NCBI GenBank assembly: GCA_964483175.1 | Contig: CAZAAT010000018.1 | Span: forward strand, 1-34,223 | DNA from: JAAYHC01 sp964483175 | GTDB taxonomy: Bacteria > Bacillota > UBA5301 | Direction: 5' to 3' | DNA: 34,223 nucleotides | Part shown: piece after piece, positions 15,409-23,932 of the stretch | How the letters are laid out: each line of letters opens with the position of its first letter | How positions within the stretch are numbered: position 1 is the first letter of the stretch | The notes under the pieces: generated by a model | The model's input: the letters and a program-made list of their open reading frames with translations, nothing else | Told to the model about the DNA's origin: nothing | Database searches by the model: none | Translations under genes and position numbers: made by a program

Positions 15409-17268
15409 TTAGCGTTTTAGATTAACCAGCTCTTGAAGCATCTCGTCTGAAGTCGTAATCACCCGGGAATTGGCTTGGAAACCACGCTGGGTGATGATCA
15501 TATCAGTGAACTCCTGGGACAGATCTACGTTGGACATTTCCACCGAACCGGACTTAATGACTCCACGCCCACCGGTTAACGCTTGGTCAATAACCAATTC
15601 TCCGGAGTTACTAGACTCCCTGAACATCGTCTGGCCCACTTTGATCAAGCCTTCAACGTTAGCGAAGCTACCGACGGCAACCTGGGCTATCGTCTGATGA
15701 CGGCCATTAGAATACAAGCCGTAAATAACTCCGTGGGGATCAATATCTATGCTGGTCAAGCTGCCGCGCGGATAGCCATCTTGAACTTCAATATTGGCGG
15801 AACTAATATTGGCATACTGGGTCAATCTAGTGAAGTCAGGGGATAATCTAATTGGATCTACCCCTGGGATACCGTCAATTGAGATCACGTAATTACTTGC
15901 GCTGTCGAATGACCCGTCAGTTCTAAACTGGACTGTCCCGTACTTTTGCTGATTATTTGAGGCATCTAAAATTTCTAAATTTCCATTTGGACAACTAGCA
16001 GTCCAAATCCAGGTGTTATCGGCTGCTTTTTGAAAAACGATAGTGACTTCGTGGACATTGCCTTGACTATCATATATTTCAGTTGATGTAACGCGGATGT
16101 TATCCTTCTGAATCAGGTCGTTATAATTTGGCTTCAGTTCGTCTACAACGCCACTATTGGTGAAGTCAACTTGAACTGAGAGGCTGCCTCCTTCCGTGAT
16201 GCTGCCGGTACCGTCAAATCGTATGATATTAGGAGGGTCGCCAGCACCATTAGCAATATTGATTTCCGCTCCAGGGCACTGGGCTTCAACTACCCAATCC
16301 GTGGGATTCATTTTCTTGTAGGTGATGGTTACTTTATGGGGATTGCCTAAGGCATCATTTATATCAACTTCGTGCGTAAGCACAGTCCCAACGTCCTGAG
16401 AATTATCGGTGAGTATCACACTATGCTCAATACTGTTAATGTCTTCTAATCCACGCGCGCCAAAATCAAACTCAATTTCAAAATCTTCACCCATCAAGAC
16501 GGTGCCATCTGGCGCAAACTCGATTCTTCCTGCTGTTACAGGAGTTTTTGATCCATCGAGTATTCTAATACTTGCTTGCTTAAAATTTGGGTCAACTTGC
16601 CAGGCCCATGTGTTTTCATCTTCCTTTTTGAAGATAATTGGCACATCATGAATTGTTCCTAAACCATCCCTAACTTGAATTAACTCTGTAATTTCAGTTC
16701 CAACTGGAATAGCGTCATTACCAATCAATCGCGAATCAAGATTCCCACCCAGCTCTAACCTAGTGCTAGCCCGCGGTGAAATTTCCACTCCTTTCGGAAT
16801 CTGGATAATACCGGGAACCTGCGAATCAGTGTTGATCACTCCGTCTTTGGCCTGCCAGCCCATCAAGCGATACCCGCCAGGACTGACCAAGTACCCCTCT
16901 TCGTCCAGGGTGAAGGCTCCGGCCCTGGTTACATACCGCTCACCATCACCGCCCATCAACACAAAGAAGCCTTCTCCTTCAATAGCCAAGTCTTCCGTAC
17001 GTCCGGTAGTTTCAATATTGCCCGGGGTATGAACTGTATCAATGCTGGCAATTCCGACACCCAAACCTATCTGCCGCGGGTTGGTACCACCAAGACCACC
17101 TTGCGGAGCCGAAGCAGCACCAATTGTTTGATACAACATATCGGCAAAGGTTACCCGATTTTTTTTGAAGCCAATAGTGTTGACATTGGCAATGTTGTTA
17201 CCTATAACATCCATTCGGATCTGATGATTACGCAGACCTGCAACGCCTGCATAAAACGACCTCATCAT
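15409..17268 (-). CDS. flgE: Flagellar hook protein FlgE with triplicated outer domain
   Basis: FlgE polymerises into the hook. The 619 residues are far above the Bacillus (about 264) or Salmonella (about 403) lengths. The N-terminus (SFYAGVAGLRNHQIRMDVIGNNIANVNTIGFK split over 4-35) and the C-terminus (SNVDLSQEFTDMIITQRGFQANSRVI, 579-604) form the usual D0/D1 core. The extra length is three similar copies of one unit at about 197-270, 300-372 and 396-467, each with xLGxxHxVxIxFKK...NTWxW...I.ILD...GxIxF..DG. Cys331 and Cys426 sit at matching places in copies 2 and 3; copy 1 lacks it. The ATG at 17268 follows AGGAGG by 9 bases. Confidence 0.95.
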   Translation of the reverse strand: MMRSFYAGVAGLRNHQIRMDVIGNNIANVNTIGFKKNRVTFADMLYQTIGAASAPQGGLGGTNPRQIGLGVGIASIDTVHTPGNIETTGRTEDLAIEGEGFFVLMGGDGERYVTRAGAFTLDEEGYLVSPGGYRLMGWQAKDGVINTDSQVPGIIQIPKGVEISPRASTRLELGGNLDSRLIGNDAIPVGTEITELIQVRDGLGTIHDVPIIFKKEDENTWAWQVDPNFKQASIRILDGSKTPVTAGRIEFAPDGTVLMGEDFEIEFDFGARGLEDINSIEHSVILTDNSQDVGTVLTHEVDINDALGNPHKVTITYKKMNPTDWVVEAQCPGAEINIANGAGDPPNIIRFDGTGSITEGGSLSVQVDFTNSGVVDELKPNYNDLIQKDNIRVTSTEIYDSQGNVHEVTIVFQKAADNTWIWTASCPNGNLEILDASNNQQKYGTVQFRTDGSFDSASNYVISIDGIPGVDPIRLSPDFTRLTQYANISSANIEVQDGYPRGSLTSIDIDPHGVIYGLYSNGRHQTIAQVAVGSFANVEGLIKVGQTMFRESSNSGELVIDQALTGGRGVIKSGSVEMSNVDLSQEFTDMIITQRGFQANSRVITTSDEMLQELVNLKR

Positions 17269-17326
17269 AAAGGCATACCTCCTGTGTTTTCCTCCACGTC
17301 ACCGCATCCTTCATTCAGCGGTACAA

Positions 17327-17348
17327 GGCCTCCGGATAAGGTCCGGCC
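17327..17348 (-). other. Small inverted repeat in the gap before flgE
   Basis: The 96-base gap between the TIGR02530 gene and flgE contains the transcript segment CCGGA-CCUUA-UCCGG (5-base stem, 5-base loop), with outer GG/CC that could add two pairs around a bulge. No U-tract follows, so it is not a standard terminator. It could be an mRNA processing or stability element, or chance. The rest of the gap holds only the flgE ribosome-binding site. Confidence 0.25.
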
Positions 17349-17364
17349 CATCTCGTGGAGCGCG

Positions 17365-17748
17365 TTACGCAATTATCGCACTATCAATATTGGTGAATAC
17401 ATTGGTTTTTAAGTTTTCCCCGTCAATCGCCGTGATTACAGTTCGGTTTTTCACACTAACGATCAAAGCCAGTTCGTCCATGAGTATCAGCGACTCCCGA
17501 CCTCCTTTGGCTTGAACCTTATCTATCGCCTGCGAAAGCTGGGATAACCGTTCGGCGTCAAAGGTAATTCCTCTGGTAACCAAACGTTTTTCGGCGTGAG
17601 CAGAGAATTTTACCTCTGGTTTAGCAATGGCCTGCTGCAATACTTGATCAAAGTCAGGTCCGGTAGATCTAACCTGCCCGGCTTGTCCGATCGTCTTGGA
17701 CGGTCGAATCGGCTGGGGTCCAAGGGGTAAATGTATTTTATCGGTCAT
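17365..17748 (-). CDS. TIGR02530-type flagellar operon protein
   Basis: This 127-residue soluble protein matches the small family found between flgD and flgE in Firmicutes flagellar operons (TIGR02530). Its mark is the block KFSAHAEKRLVTRGI, followed by a helix and GRESLILMDELALIVSVKNRTVITAID. No membrane segment or signal peptide is visible. The exact role is unknown; its place among hook genes suggests work in hook assembly. I chose ATG 17748 because GAGGAGGTGA lies 6 bases upstream; the frame opens earlier at 17769 but that part would overlap the ribosome-binding site. It follows flgD by 13 bases. Confidence 0.82.
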   Translation of the reverse strand: MTDKIHLPLGPQPIRPSKTIGQAGQVRSTGPDFDQVLQQAIAKPEVKFSAHAEKRLVTRGITFDAERLSQLSQAIDKVQAKGGRESLILMDELALIVSVKNRTVITAIDGENLKTNVFTNIDSAIIA

Positions 17749-17761
17749 CGCTATCACCTCC

Positions 17762-18175
17762 TCACGCAACCTCTAAGACTAAACCAATGGGATACAATTC
17801 ACCGTCGATTTGTAGCTGTGGCAAGCCATCGACCATCTTAACTCGTTCAACCGTCCCGGTAATCGGATCAGCATCCGCTTGAGCAACGGTCACCTCACGA
17901 CCGATGAGAGCCGTCGCTTGAGCCATTGATCCGGCTTGTAACTGGTACTGAGCTAAGGTATCCAAAGAATTCGCTACATTGTGCATCTGCTCGAGCGAAC
18001 TAAACTGCGCGAGTTGGGCGATGAAATCCTGGTTATCTACCGGATTTAGTGGATCCTGATAGCTCAGTTGAGTTAACATCAGCAGAAGAAAGTCATCTTT
18101 ACCGAGCTCTTTCTTAAGTTCCTCAGGTGCTTGCGCCCATAGCCCGTTAGCACCCGCCGTATTTGCTACATACAC
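17762..18175 (-). CDS. flgD: Flagellar hook cap protein FlgD
   Basis: FlgD caps the growing hook and guides FlgE assembly. The 137 residues have the conserved N-terminal segment LGKDDFLLLMLTQLSYQDPLNPVDNQDFIAQLAQFSSLEQM (in parts, about 24-64) and a short C-terminal domain with TALIGREVTV. It is much shorter than the enterobacterial protein (about 230) because it lacks the Ig-like/tudor extension, as in other Firmicutes. The start is GTG 18175, 8 bases after AGGAGG; the upstream TTG at 18208 would put that ribosome-binding site inside the gene. It begins 16 bases after fliK. Confidence 0.93.
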   Translation of the reverse strand: MYVANTAGANGLWAQAPEELKKELGKDDFLLLMLTQLSYQDPLNPVDNQDFIAQLAQFSSLEQMHNVANSLDTLAQYQLQAGSMAQATALIGREVTVAQADADPITGTVERVKMVDGLPQLQIDGELYPIGLVLEVA

Positions 18176-18191
18176 TCCGGTTCCCTCCTTC

Positions 18192-19820
18192 CTACATCCG
18201 CAAATCAAACCCCGAGTTAGCAGCTACCCATTTGGTTTGAGACGGATGATAGTGTTGATGCTCACCTATTAGCTCTTGCACCCTATCAGGCTCTTTACGC
18301 CCTTCTCGTTTCCCAGGTGAAAACTGCGGTCGGCGATCAGCCAAACCATCCCAAGCAAACTGAGAAGCCGCAGCATGCGAGACAACTAGATTGCTCACCT
18401 GTATCCCCTGCGCCTCTAGAGCACTGCGGAGCTGATTAAGGTTGTCATAAACCAGGTCCCTGGTACTAGCTTGTTGGGTGTTAATCTGCGCCAGTATTTT
18501 GCCTTCATCCATCCGCAACTCGACCTGAATTTCACCAAGTTCTGCCGGGACTAGCTTAATCCTAATCACTTTAACCTCAGTCTCAGTGGTGCTGGCAGAG
18601 AAACGAACAAGCTCATCCTCTAATACCGTAGGAAACCTACCGGTAACCACTGACTCTACTGGTTGTCTAACAGGTTGAGCCGGCTCCGTTTGGAGGTCAT
18701 TACCCACGATTTGCTCATATCCTCCGCTCGGTGCTTCCGAATTACTAGATACAGGCTTGTCCGCCAAATCACTTTGGACTTGTGGTACTGGTCTGTCCTG
18801 CTGCTCAACTAGGAGTACCGCTTCACCGCGACGCCCGATCACAAACTGCTCACTGCTTACAGAGTGCTTGTGCGTCTGGGAAACCAGCGCTTCAACTGGC
18901 TCCTCACCGCCGTGATCGATCCGGTTTAGAGTAGGAGCTTTAGGGGTAGATTTGCCTTCGTGCCTGCCAACCGCTTTTGGAGCTGTTTCCGTCGTGACAC
19001 TCAATTCGCCATTCATGGAGTTAACCAATTCGGCGATTTCCTGGCGTTTTTCCCCTTGCTCTGCACCTGATGAAGGCATCTCAGACCGAGGTGAAACCAA
19101 CGGTTTTCCCTTTGTTTCCGGCTGTACCTCGGGTTTAGCCTGGATCTCCGGCTCGTGAGCTGTAACTGCACGGGTAGGCGGAGATTTTTTGTCAGCAGGC
19201 GGTTCCTGGCGAGGCACCTCAACAGGCTCCTGCATTTTGGGCTGCACTGCCGCCTCTTCAGCTATCAGAGGCCTAGGATCAACTAAGGGTTGATCACTAC
19301 TAGAACTGTTGTTCTGATTAGCTTGATGAATATCTTGTTCGGAAAGTGGGGACAAAGGCTCGCTTTGCACCTCGGCTGTTTGAGCTAAGCCGGACGCCAC
19401 CGGCATCGGATGGGCTGAGACTTGCTGGGTGTATTCCTCGCCAACCGTTGTAATGTCATGCTCGCTGTGATCTTCATCAAGGTAAGACACTTGACCACCG
19501 ACCTGTTCTTCATCAAATTCAGCGGCGTTCCTCAGTTCCGGTTCGATCTGCCTATCAGCCTCGGCCTGTGCGGTCTGCTCAGGGTGGATCGACAGTTCCG
19601 GTGGCACAAATTCCACACTCGCCAAGCTCTCTTGGACAGCAGGTGCAATTGCGGTAGGAAGTTCTACTTCACTTGAAGACTCCTGACTCGTGAGCTGGGC
19701 CAAGAGTTCAGCAAAAGAAGCTTCTGCAACATCTCCACCTGGCTTGACTAAGCTAGCCTGCTGCGCTAGATCATGGTTTGCCGTATTAAACCCTAACATA
19801 GCTAGTAGCGCATTTTCCAT
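18192..19820 (-). CDS. fliK: Flagellar hook-length control protein FliK
   Basis: FliK is an exported ruler that sets hook length and makes FlhB switch substrates. The 542 residues have a long low-complexity middle rich in Gln, Glu, Pro and Ser (about 40-400), expected for a ruler, and a conserved C-terminal hook-length domain (about 410-490, IRIKLVPAELGEIQVELRMDEG and QLRSALEAQGIQVSNLVV). The ATG at 19820 follows AAGGAGGTGTGAAA; an upstream start at 19841 would cover that site. It lies 29 bases after the MotE-like gene. Confidence 0.93.
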   Translation of the reverse strand: MENALLAMLGFNTANHDLAQQASLVKPGGDVAEASFAELLAQLTSQESSSEVELPTAIAPAVQESLASVEFVPPELSIHPEQTAQAEADRQIEPELRNAAEFDEEQVGGQVSYLDEDHSEHDITTVGEEYTQQVSAHPMPVASGLAQTAEVQSEPLSPLSEQDIHQANQNNSSSSDQPLVDPRPLIAEEAAVQPKMQEPVEVPRQEPPADKKSPPTRAVTAHEPEIQAKPEVQPETKGKPLVSPRSEMPSSGAEQGEKRQEIAELVNSMNGELSVTTETAPKAVGRHEGKSTPKAPTLNRIDHGGEEPVEALVSQTHKHSVSSEQFVIGRRGEAVLLVEQQDRPVPQVQSDLADKPVSSNSEAPSGGYEQIVGNDLQTEPAQPVRQPVESVVTGRFPTVLEDELVRFSASTTETEVKVIRIKLVPAELGEIQVELRMDEGKILAQINTQQASTRDLVYDNLNQLRSALEAQGIQVSNLVVSHAAASQFAWDGLADRRPQFSPGKREGRKEPDRVQELIGEHQHYHPSQTKWVAANSGFDLRM

Positions 19821-19849
19821 TTTCACACCTCCTTTCCACATCGTTTATA

Positions 19850-20416
19850 CTACTGACCGGCAATGATCCGCCCTAGTTCAGCCGCTTTTTCCGGCGGCAT
19901 TGCCGACAGTATCTTAGCGATATCTCTATCGGACATTCGTTTGAGGATGTCTGCAGACTCAGCAGTAGCCAAGCTCAAGAGGATGTTAGCTGCCGCTTGG
20001 GGTTCCATACCTGCATAAACGGCGGCCATCCGCCCCCGATTCGCCAGGTTTTCTTCACGAAGCTCCAAGGCTTTTTGTCTTTCAACGATGGCATTGGACT
20101 GCCGCTCAAGTTCTGCAGCTCTCGTAGCTAATTCTTGCTCTTTTTGCAGTAAATCGGCTTCCTTTGTGGCTAACTCGGCCTCAATCTCCTTCAGCGCAGT
20201 TTGCTGCTCAGCAAAGGTCTGTTCTAAGGAAAGACCGCCTTCTTGATACTCCAACCCTACCCGATACACTTCAACATAACTTTTGGTGGCCGGCGCCTTC
20301 TCCAACATCGTCAATACATGAGCAGAAAGATCGATAAAACCCAGTTTAGCAAAGACCACAATCGCGACAATTATGGCAACAATAAGAGTAGATACTGCTA
20401 GTATAAGCTTTTTCAC
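19850..20416 (-). CDS. MotE/YlxF-like membrane coiled-coil protein
   Basis: This 188-residue protein has one N-terminal membrane helix (about 4-25), a long charged coiled coil (about 60-125, EIEAELATKEADLLQKEQEL) and a C-terminal helical domain resembling the MgtE N-terminal fold (MAAVYAGMEPQAAANILLSL ... ILSAMPPEKAAELGRI). This layout matches YlxF of the Bacillus fla/che operon and the MotE family, which in rhizobia acts as a chaperone for periplasmic MotC. The function here is unknown; a structural role near the motor or export apparatus is inferred. GTG 20416 overlaps the fliJ stop by 4 bases (GTGA). Confidence 0.85.
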   Translation of the reverse strand: MKKLILAVSTLIVAIIVAIVVFAKLGFIDLSAHVLTMLEKAPATKSYVEVYRVGLEYQEGGLSLEQTFAEQQTALKEIEAELATKEADLLQKEQELATRAAELERQSNAIVERQKALELREENLANRGRMAAVYAGMEPQAAANILLSLATAESADILKRMSDRDIAKILSAMPPEKAAELGRIIAGQ

Positions 20417-20868
20417 AATCCATCTCCCCCTGCCCGACCATATCGATTTCCCGCAACTTCGTCAGCAAAATTCTGTTCTTCGCGGTCCAGCTCCCGGAGA
20501 AACCGGCGCCATTGCTTTTCCTTGATCTTCTCGAGAGTTATTCGTTCTCGTTGAGCCTCAATCACAACTTCGCGCCTTTGCTCCAACTCCTCTTCGATCT
20601 GCACAATTAAAAACTCTTGCTGCTTGATGCGTTCGTTAAGGGCATCTAGATAGTGTTGGGCCGAAACTAGCTGCGCTACATTAACCCGTCCGGATTGCAC
20701 GGACCTAACCCTTTGGATGTGGGCCTGTTTTTCCTGCAAAATCCGGGCTAGAACACTTTGTGCATCTATTAACCGGCCCTGGCTCTCAGACAGTCGAGCC
20801 AAGGCCAGTTCTTCAAGGCGATATTTAACCTGAAGCACGCTTTCCAATGAAAAACGGAATCGATTCAC
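20413..20868 (-). CDS. fliJ: Flagellar export protein FliJ
   Basis: FliJ is the coiled-coil stalk of the FliI ATPase and escorts export chaperones. The 151 residues are almost wholly helical and highly charged, and begin with the family pattern FRFSLESVLQVKYRLEELALARLSE (in parts, 4-28). Sequence alone is weakly specific, but length, start motif and place after fliI make the call firm. The start is GTG 20868 with AGGGTGTGA about 4-10 bases upstream; it begins 11 bases after fliI. Confidence 0.92.
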   Translation of the reverse strand: MNRFRFSLESVLQVKYRLEELALARLSESQGRLIDAQSVLARILQEKQAHIQRVRSVQSGRVNVAQLVSAQHYLDALNERIKQQEFLIVQIEEELEQRREVVIEAQRERITLEKIKEKQWRRFLRELDREEQNFADEVAGNRYGRAGGDGL

Positions 20869-20879
20869 ACAGTCACACC

Positions 20880-22193
20880 CTACAACCCATCGACGATCTC
20901 ATGTAGTCTCTGTTTACTACTACTGAACGATGGGGCATCTGTTACCAGCTGTTTCAGGAAGGCATTAACTACGTCAATATTGTCCACTGCCTTGTCGATT
21001 AAGGGATTTGAGCCCTTTTTATAGGCGCCAATGTTAATCAAATCTTCCGCCTTCCGATACGTTGCCAATAACTGTTTGAACGTTCTGGCCGCAGCTAGCT
21101 GTTGTTCGTCAACGACCTCACTCATTACCCGGCTGTTGCTAGCCAGAACATCTATTGCGGGATAATGGTTTTGGTTGGCGAGGTCCCGCGTGAGCATAAT
21201 GTGCCCATCCAAGATCGAGCGGGCTGAATCCGAGATCGGCTCGTTGAAATCATCTCCATCAACCAAAACCGTGTACAGCCCGGTAATACTGCCTTTCTCG
21301 CCCATCCCGGCTCTTTCCAAAAGTTTGGGCATTGCCGCGAATACACTCGGGGTGTACCCCCTGGCAGTAGGTGGTTCGCCGATGGCCAGGCCGATTTCAC
21401 GTTGGGCCATGGCAAAGCGAGTGAGTGAATCCATCATTAGCAAAACGTTTTTGCCGGCATCCCGGAAATACTCAGCAATTGCCGTAGCCGCCTGCGCTCC
21501 TTTGACCCGAACCAGTGCCGGTTGATCTGAGGTCGCAACAACCACTACTGACCTGGCTAACCCTTGCTCACCGAGGTCTCGCTCGATAAACTCGCGAACT
21601 TCCCGTCCACGTTCGCCGATTAACGCAATTACGTTTATATCTGCCTCGGTATTACGGGCGATCATCCCCAACAAGGTGCTTTTTCCGACGCCACTGCCGG
21701 CAAAAATGCCGATCCTCTGACCCTTTCCTAAAGTCAACAAGGCATCAACGGCTCGCACACCTACACTCAGTGGTTCAGTAATCCGTTGGCGATTAAGAGG
21801 ATTCGGTGGCTTAGCATCTAGCGGGTAACTCTGCGGCAACTGCAGTAACCCTTTGCCATCTATCGGGTGGCCTAGTCCGTCAAGAATCCGCCCTAACAGC
21901 TGAGGCCCTACCGGAACCCGCAAGTTCTGGCCTGTACCCCTAACCTTCGCGCCCGGGCTGATTCCATTCATTTCGCCAAGAGGCATTAGTAAGACGTTGT
22001 CCTCTTTAAACCCGACGGCTTCAGTGGCAATACGATCACCCTGCGGATCAGTAATCCAGCATAACTCCCCTAAACGAACATCTGGGCCGACCGATTCAAC
22101 AGTCAGGCCCACCACCCGGGATACTCTCCCATAGGTTACCAAGGGGGAAACCTCCGCCAACTCTGCATATATGCGCTGCAGATCAAGTATCAC
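20880..22193 (-). CDS. fliI: Flagellum-specific ATPase FliI
   Basis: FliI is the hexameric ATPase that energises entry of flagellar substrates, related to the F1 beta subunit. From GTG 22193 it has 437 residues. Walker A is AGSGVGKST (165-173), the catalytic GERGRE begins at 193, Walker B is VLLMMD ending at Asp255, and IGEPPTARGYTPSVFA (271-286) is typical of the family. I chose this GTG because AAAGGAGG lies 9 bases upstream and MILDLQRIYAEL suits the family N-terminus; the longer frame to 22259 would reach into fliH. It overlaps fliH by 11 bases. Confidence 0.96.
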   Translation of the reverse strand: MILDLQRIYAELAEVSPLVTYGRVSRVVGLTVESVGPDVRLGELCWITDPQGDRIATEAVGFKEDNVLLMPLGEMNGISPGAKVRGTGQNLRVPVGPQLLGRILDGLGHPIDGKGLLQLPQSYPLDAKPPNPLNRQRITEPLSVGVRAVDALLTLGKGQRIGIFAGSGVGKSTLLGMIARNTEADINVIALIGERGREVREFIERDLGEQGLARSVVVVATSDQPALVRVKGAQAATAIAEYFRDAGKNVLLMMDSLTRFAMAQREIGLAIGEPPTARGYTPSVFAAMPKLLERAGMGEKGSITGLYTVLVDGDDFNEPISDSARSILDGHIMLTRDLANQNHYPAIDVLASNSRVMSEVVDEQQLAAARTFKQLLATYRKAEDLINIGAYKKGSNPLIDKAVDNIDVVNAFLKQLVTDAPSFSSSKQRLHEIVDGL

Positions 22194-22935
22194 GGCCGGC
22201 TGCCTCCTTTGCCAATGCCGCCCGTAGATATTTTTCAAGTTCTGCAATTTGTGCTTCAACCGAAGCCTCGACTGTCAGTTTTGTAGTCGACACAATGCAA
22301 GAGTAGCGTGGCAGCTGATTGTCCGCAACAAAGTCAAGTTCACAGTTTGTCGCCAAGACGCTCGTATCTTCAGAAATTCGGGTAAATATATTCAAATCTG
22401 CGGGATGTAACCGGACCTGAGCCCGTGTCACTCCGTCTACTTTTTCAATAGCTCCAGCCAAAATATTAAGCAATATGCTCGGATCCACTGAAATCGTAGT
22501 CCTAATAATTTTTTCGGCAAATAATAAGATAATCTTTAGTAAATCTTCCAGAGCTGTGGAAATTACCTCGCTGCGTTCCTGACTTAAGCTATCGAGAATC
22601 ATAGCACACGTCTGCTTAAACTCAGCCAACCCTTGGGAATACTCGGCTTCGGCTTGGCGACGCCCCTGTGCAAAACCTTGTTCAAAACCTTCGCGGGCCG
22701 ATTGCTCGCGGAGAACTCGCGCCTCCTCCTGGGCTTGATTAAGCAAAGCGGCAGCCTCCTCCTGAGCCTTGGTCAAGATTTCAGCTGCCAGTTCTTGTGG
22801 ATCCTCTTGTGGAACTAACTCGATTTGGTTATCAGAGCAACTTTCCCGTAACTCTTCGGCATCTGGAATCGGAATTTTGACCACCCGATCGGTGCCTTCC
22901 TCGGGGATGAAAATAGATTTAATAATTTTAGACAA
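22183..22935 (-). CDS. fliH: Flagellar export regulator FliH
   Basis: FliH is the peripheral stalk and regulator of FliI. The 250 residues include a helical, Ala/Glu-rich first half with the GxxxG-like segment EGFEQGFAQGRRQAEAEY (about 82-100), and a C-terminal V-ATPase E-subunit-like domain ending in the FliI-binding part. The start is TTG 22935, 9 bases after AGGAG and within the end of fliG (8-base overlap). It is followed by the overlapping fliI, so fliG-fliH-fliI are translationally chained. Confidence 0.93.
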   Translation of the reverse strand: MSKIIKSIFIPEEGTDRVVKIPIPDAEELRESCSDNQIELVPQEDPQELAAEILTKAQEEAAALLNQAQEEARVLREQSAREGFEQGFAQGRRQAEAEYSQGLAEFKQTCAMILDSLSQERSEVISTALEDLLKIILLFAEKIIRTTISVDPSILLNILAGAIEKVDGVTRAQVRLHPADLNIFTRISEDTSVLATNCELDFVADNQLPRYSCIVSTTKLTVEASVEAQIAELEKYLRAALAKEAAGRDT

Positions 22936-23932
22936 TTATCTCATCTCCTGAGCCGCGGGCAATGATGATTTCACCAGCTTCTTCTAGTTTACGGATAACA
23001 TTAACAATCCGCTGTTGAGCATCTTCGGCATCGCGGAGCCTGACAGGGCCCATAAACTGAATGTCCTCTTTAAGCATATCTGAAGCCCGCTTGGACATGT
23101 TCTTATAAACTCGGTTTGCCACTTCTTCACTGGCAGTTTTCAGCGCTAAAGCCAAGTCCTTGGAGTCAACTTCTCGCAACACCTGCTGAATTGCGCGATC
23201 GTCAAGCAGGATAATGTCTTCGAAGACGAACATCCGCCGCTTAATCTCTTCTGCTAAGTCTGGATCTTCTTCAGAAAGGGTTTCCAGTATAGTTTTTTCG
23301 GTGCCGCGGTCAACGCGATTGAGAATATCGACAACTGTGCCGACTCCTCCCGCGGTCAGGTAACCTTGCGTCATATAAGTCGAGATCTTCTTCTCCAGGA
23401 GATTCTCCAATTCGGTAAGCACCTCTGGGGAAGTCCGGTCCATGATCGCAATCCGCCGGGCAACATCGACCTGTTTTTCAGGATCAAGGGCTGAAAGTAT
23501 TACCCCCGCCTGGTCCGGATTCAGGTACGACAAGACCAACGAGATAGTTTGCGGATGCTCATTCTGGATGAAGTTGATCAGCTGGGCAGGGTCTGTATTG
23601 CGAGCAAAATCAAAAGGTCTTATTTGCAAAGTCTCGGTTAGCTTTTCAATGATATCCGTTGCTTTGCGCGGACCAAGAGCTTTCTCTAGGATCTCTTTGG
23701 CGTACTCGATTCCACCTTGAGCGATATACTCTTGAGCCTGATAAAGTTGTGAGTACTCCTCTAAGACCTTTTCACGCAGACCGGAATCAACTTTGCGCAA
23801 ATTGGCGATCTCTAAGGTCAATGTCTCGATTTCAGTCTCACTCAGATGTTTAAAAATCCCAGCAGCAATCTCAGGGCCAAAAGCTACTAGCAAGATAGCT
23901 GCTTTAAGTTTCCCCGACAATTGTCTAGCCAT
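22928..23932 (-). CDS. fliG: Flagellar motor switch protein FliG
   Basis: FliG is the switch ring protein that contacts MotA and generates torque. The 334 residues contain the N-terminal FliF-binding domain, the EHPQT motif (about 129-133, FIQNEHPQTISLVLSYL) of the middle domain, and the C-terminal charged helix with FEDIILLDDRAIQQVLREVDSKDLALAL in parts, which carries the torque residues. Length is normal. The ATG shares one base with the fliF stop (TAATG), so the pair is coupled, in line with their one-to-one contact. Confidence 0.97.
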   Translation of the reverse strand: MARQLSGKLKAAILLVAFGPEIAAGIFKHLSETEIETLTLEIANLRKVDSGLREKVLEEYSQLYQAQEYIAQGGIEYAKEILEKALGPRKATDIIEKLTETLQIRPFDFARNTDPAQLINFIQNEHPQTISLVLSYLNPDQAGVILSALDPEKQVDVARRIAIMDRTSPEVLTELENLLEKKISTYMTQGYLTAGGVGTVVDILNRVDRGTEKTILETLSEEDPDLAEEIKRRMFVFEDIILLDDRAIQQVLREVDSKDLALALKTASEEVANRVYKNMSKRASDMLKEDIQFMGPVRLRDAEDAQQRIVNVIRKLEEAGEIIIARGSGDEIIV

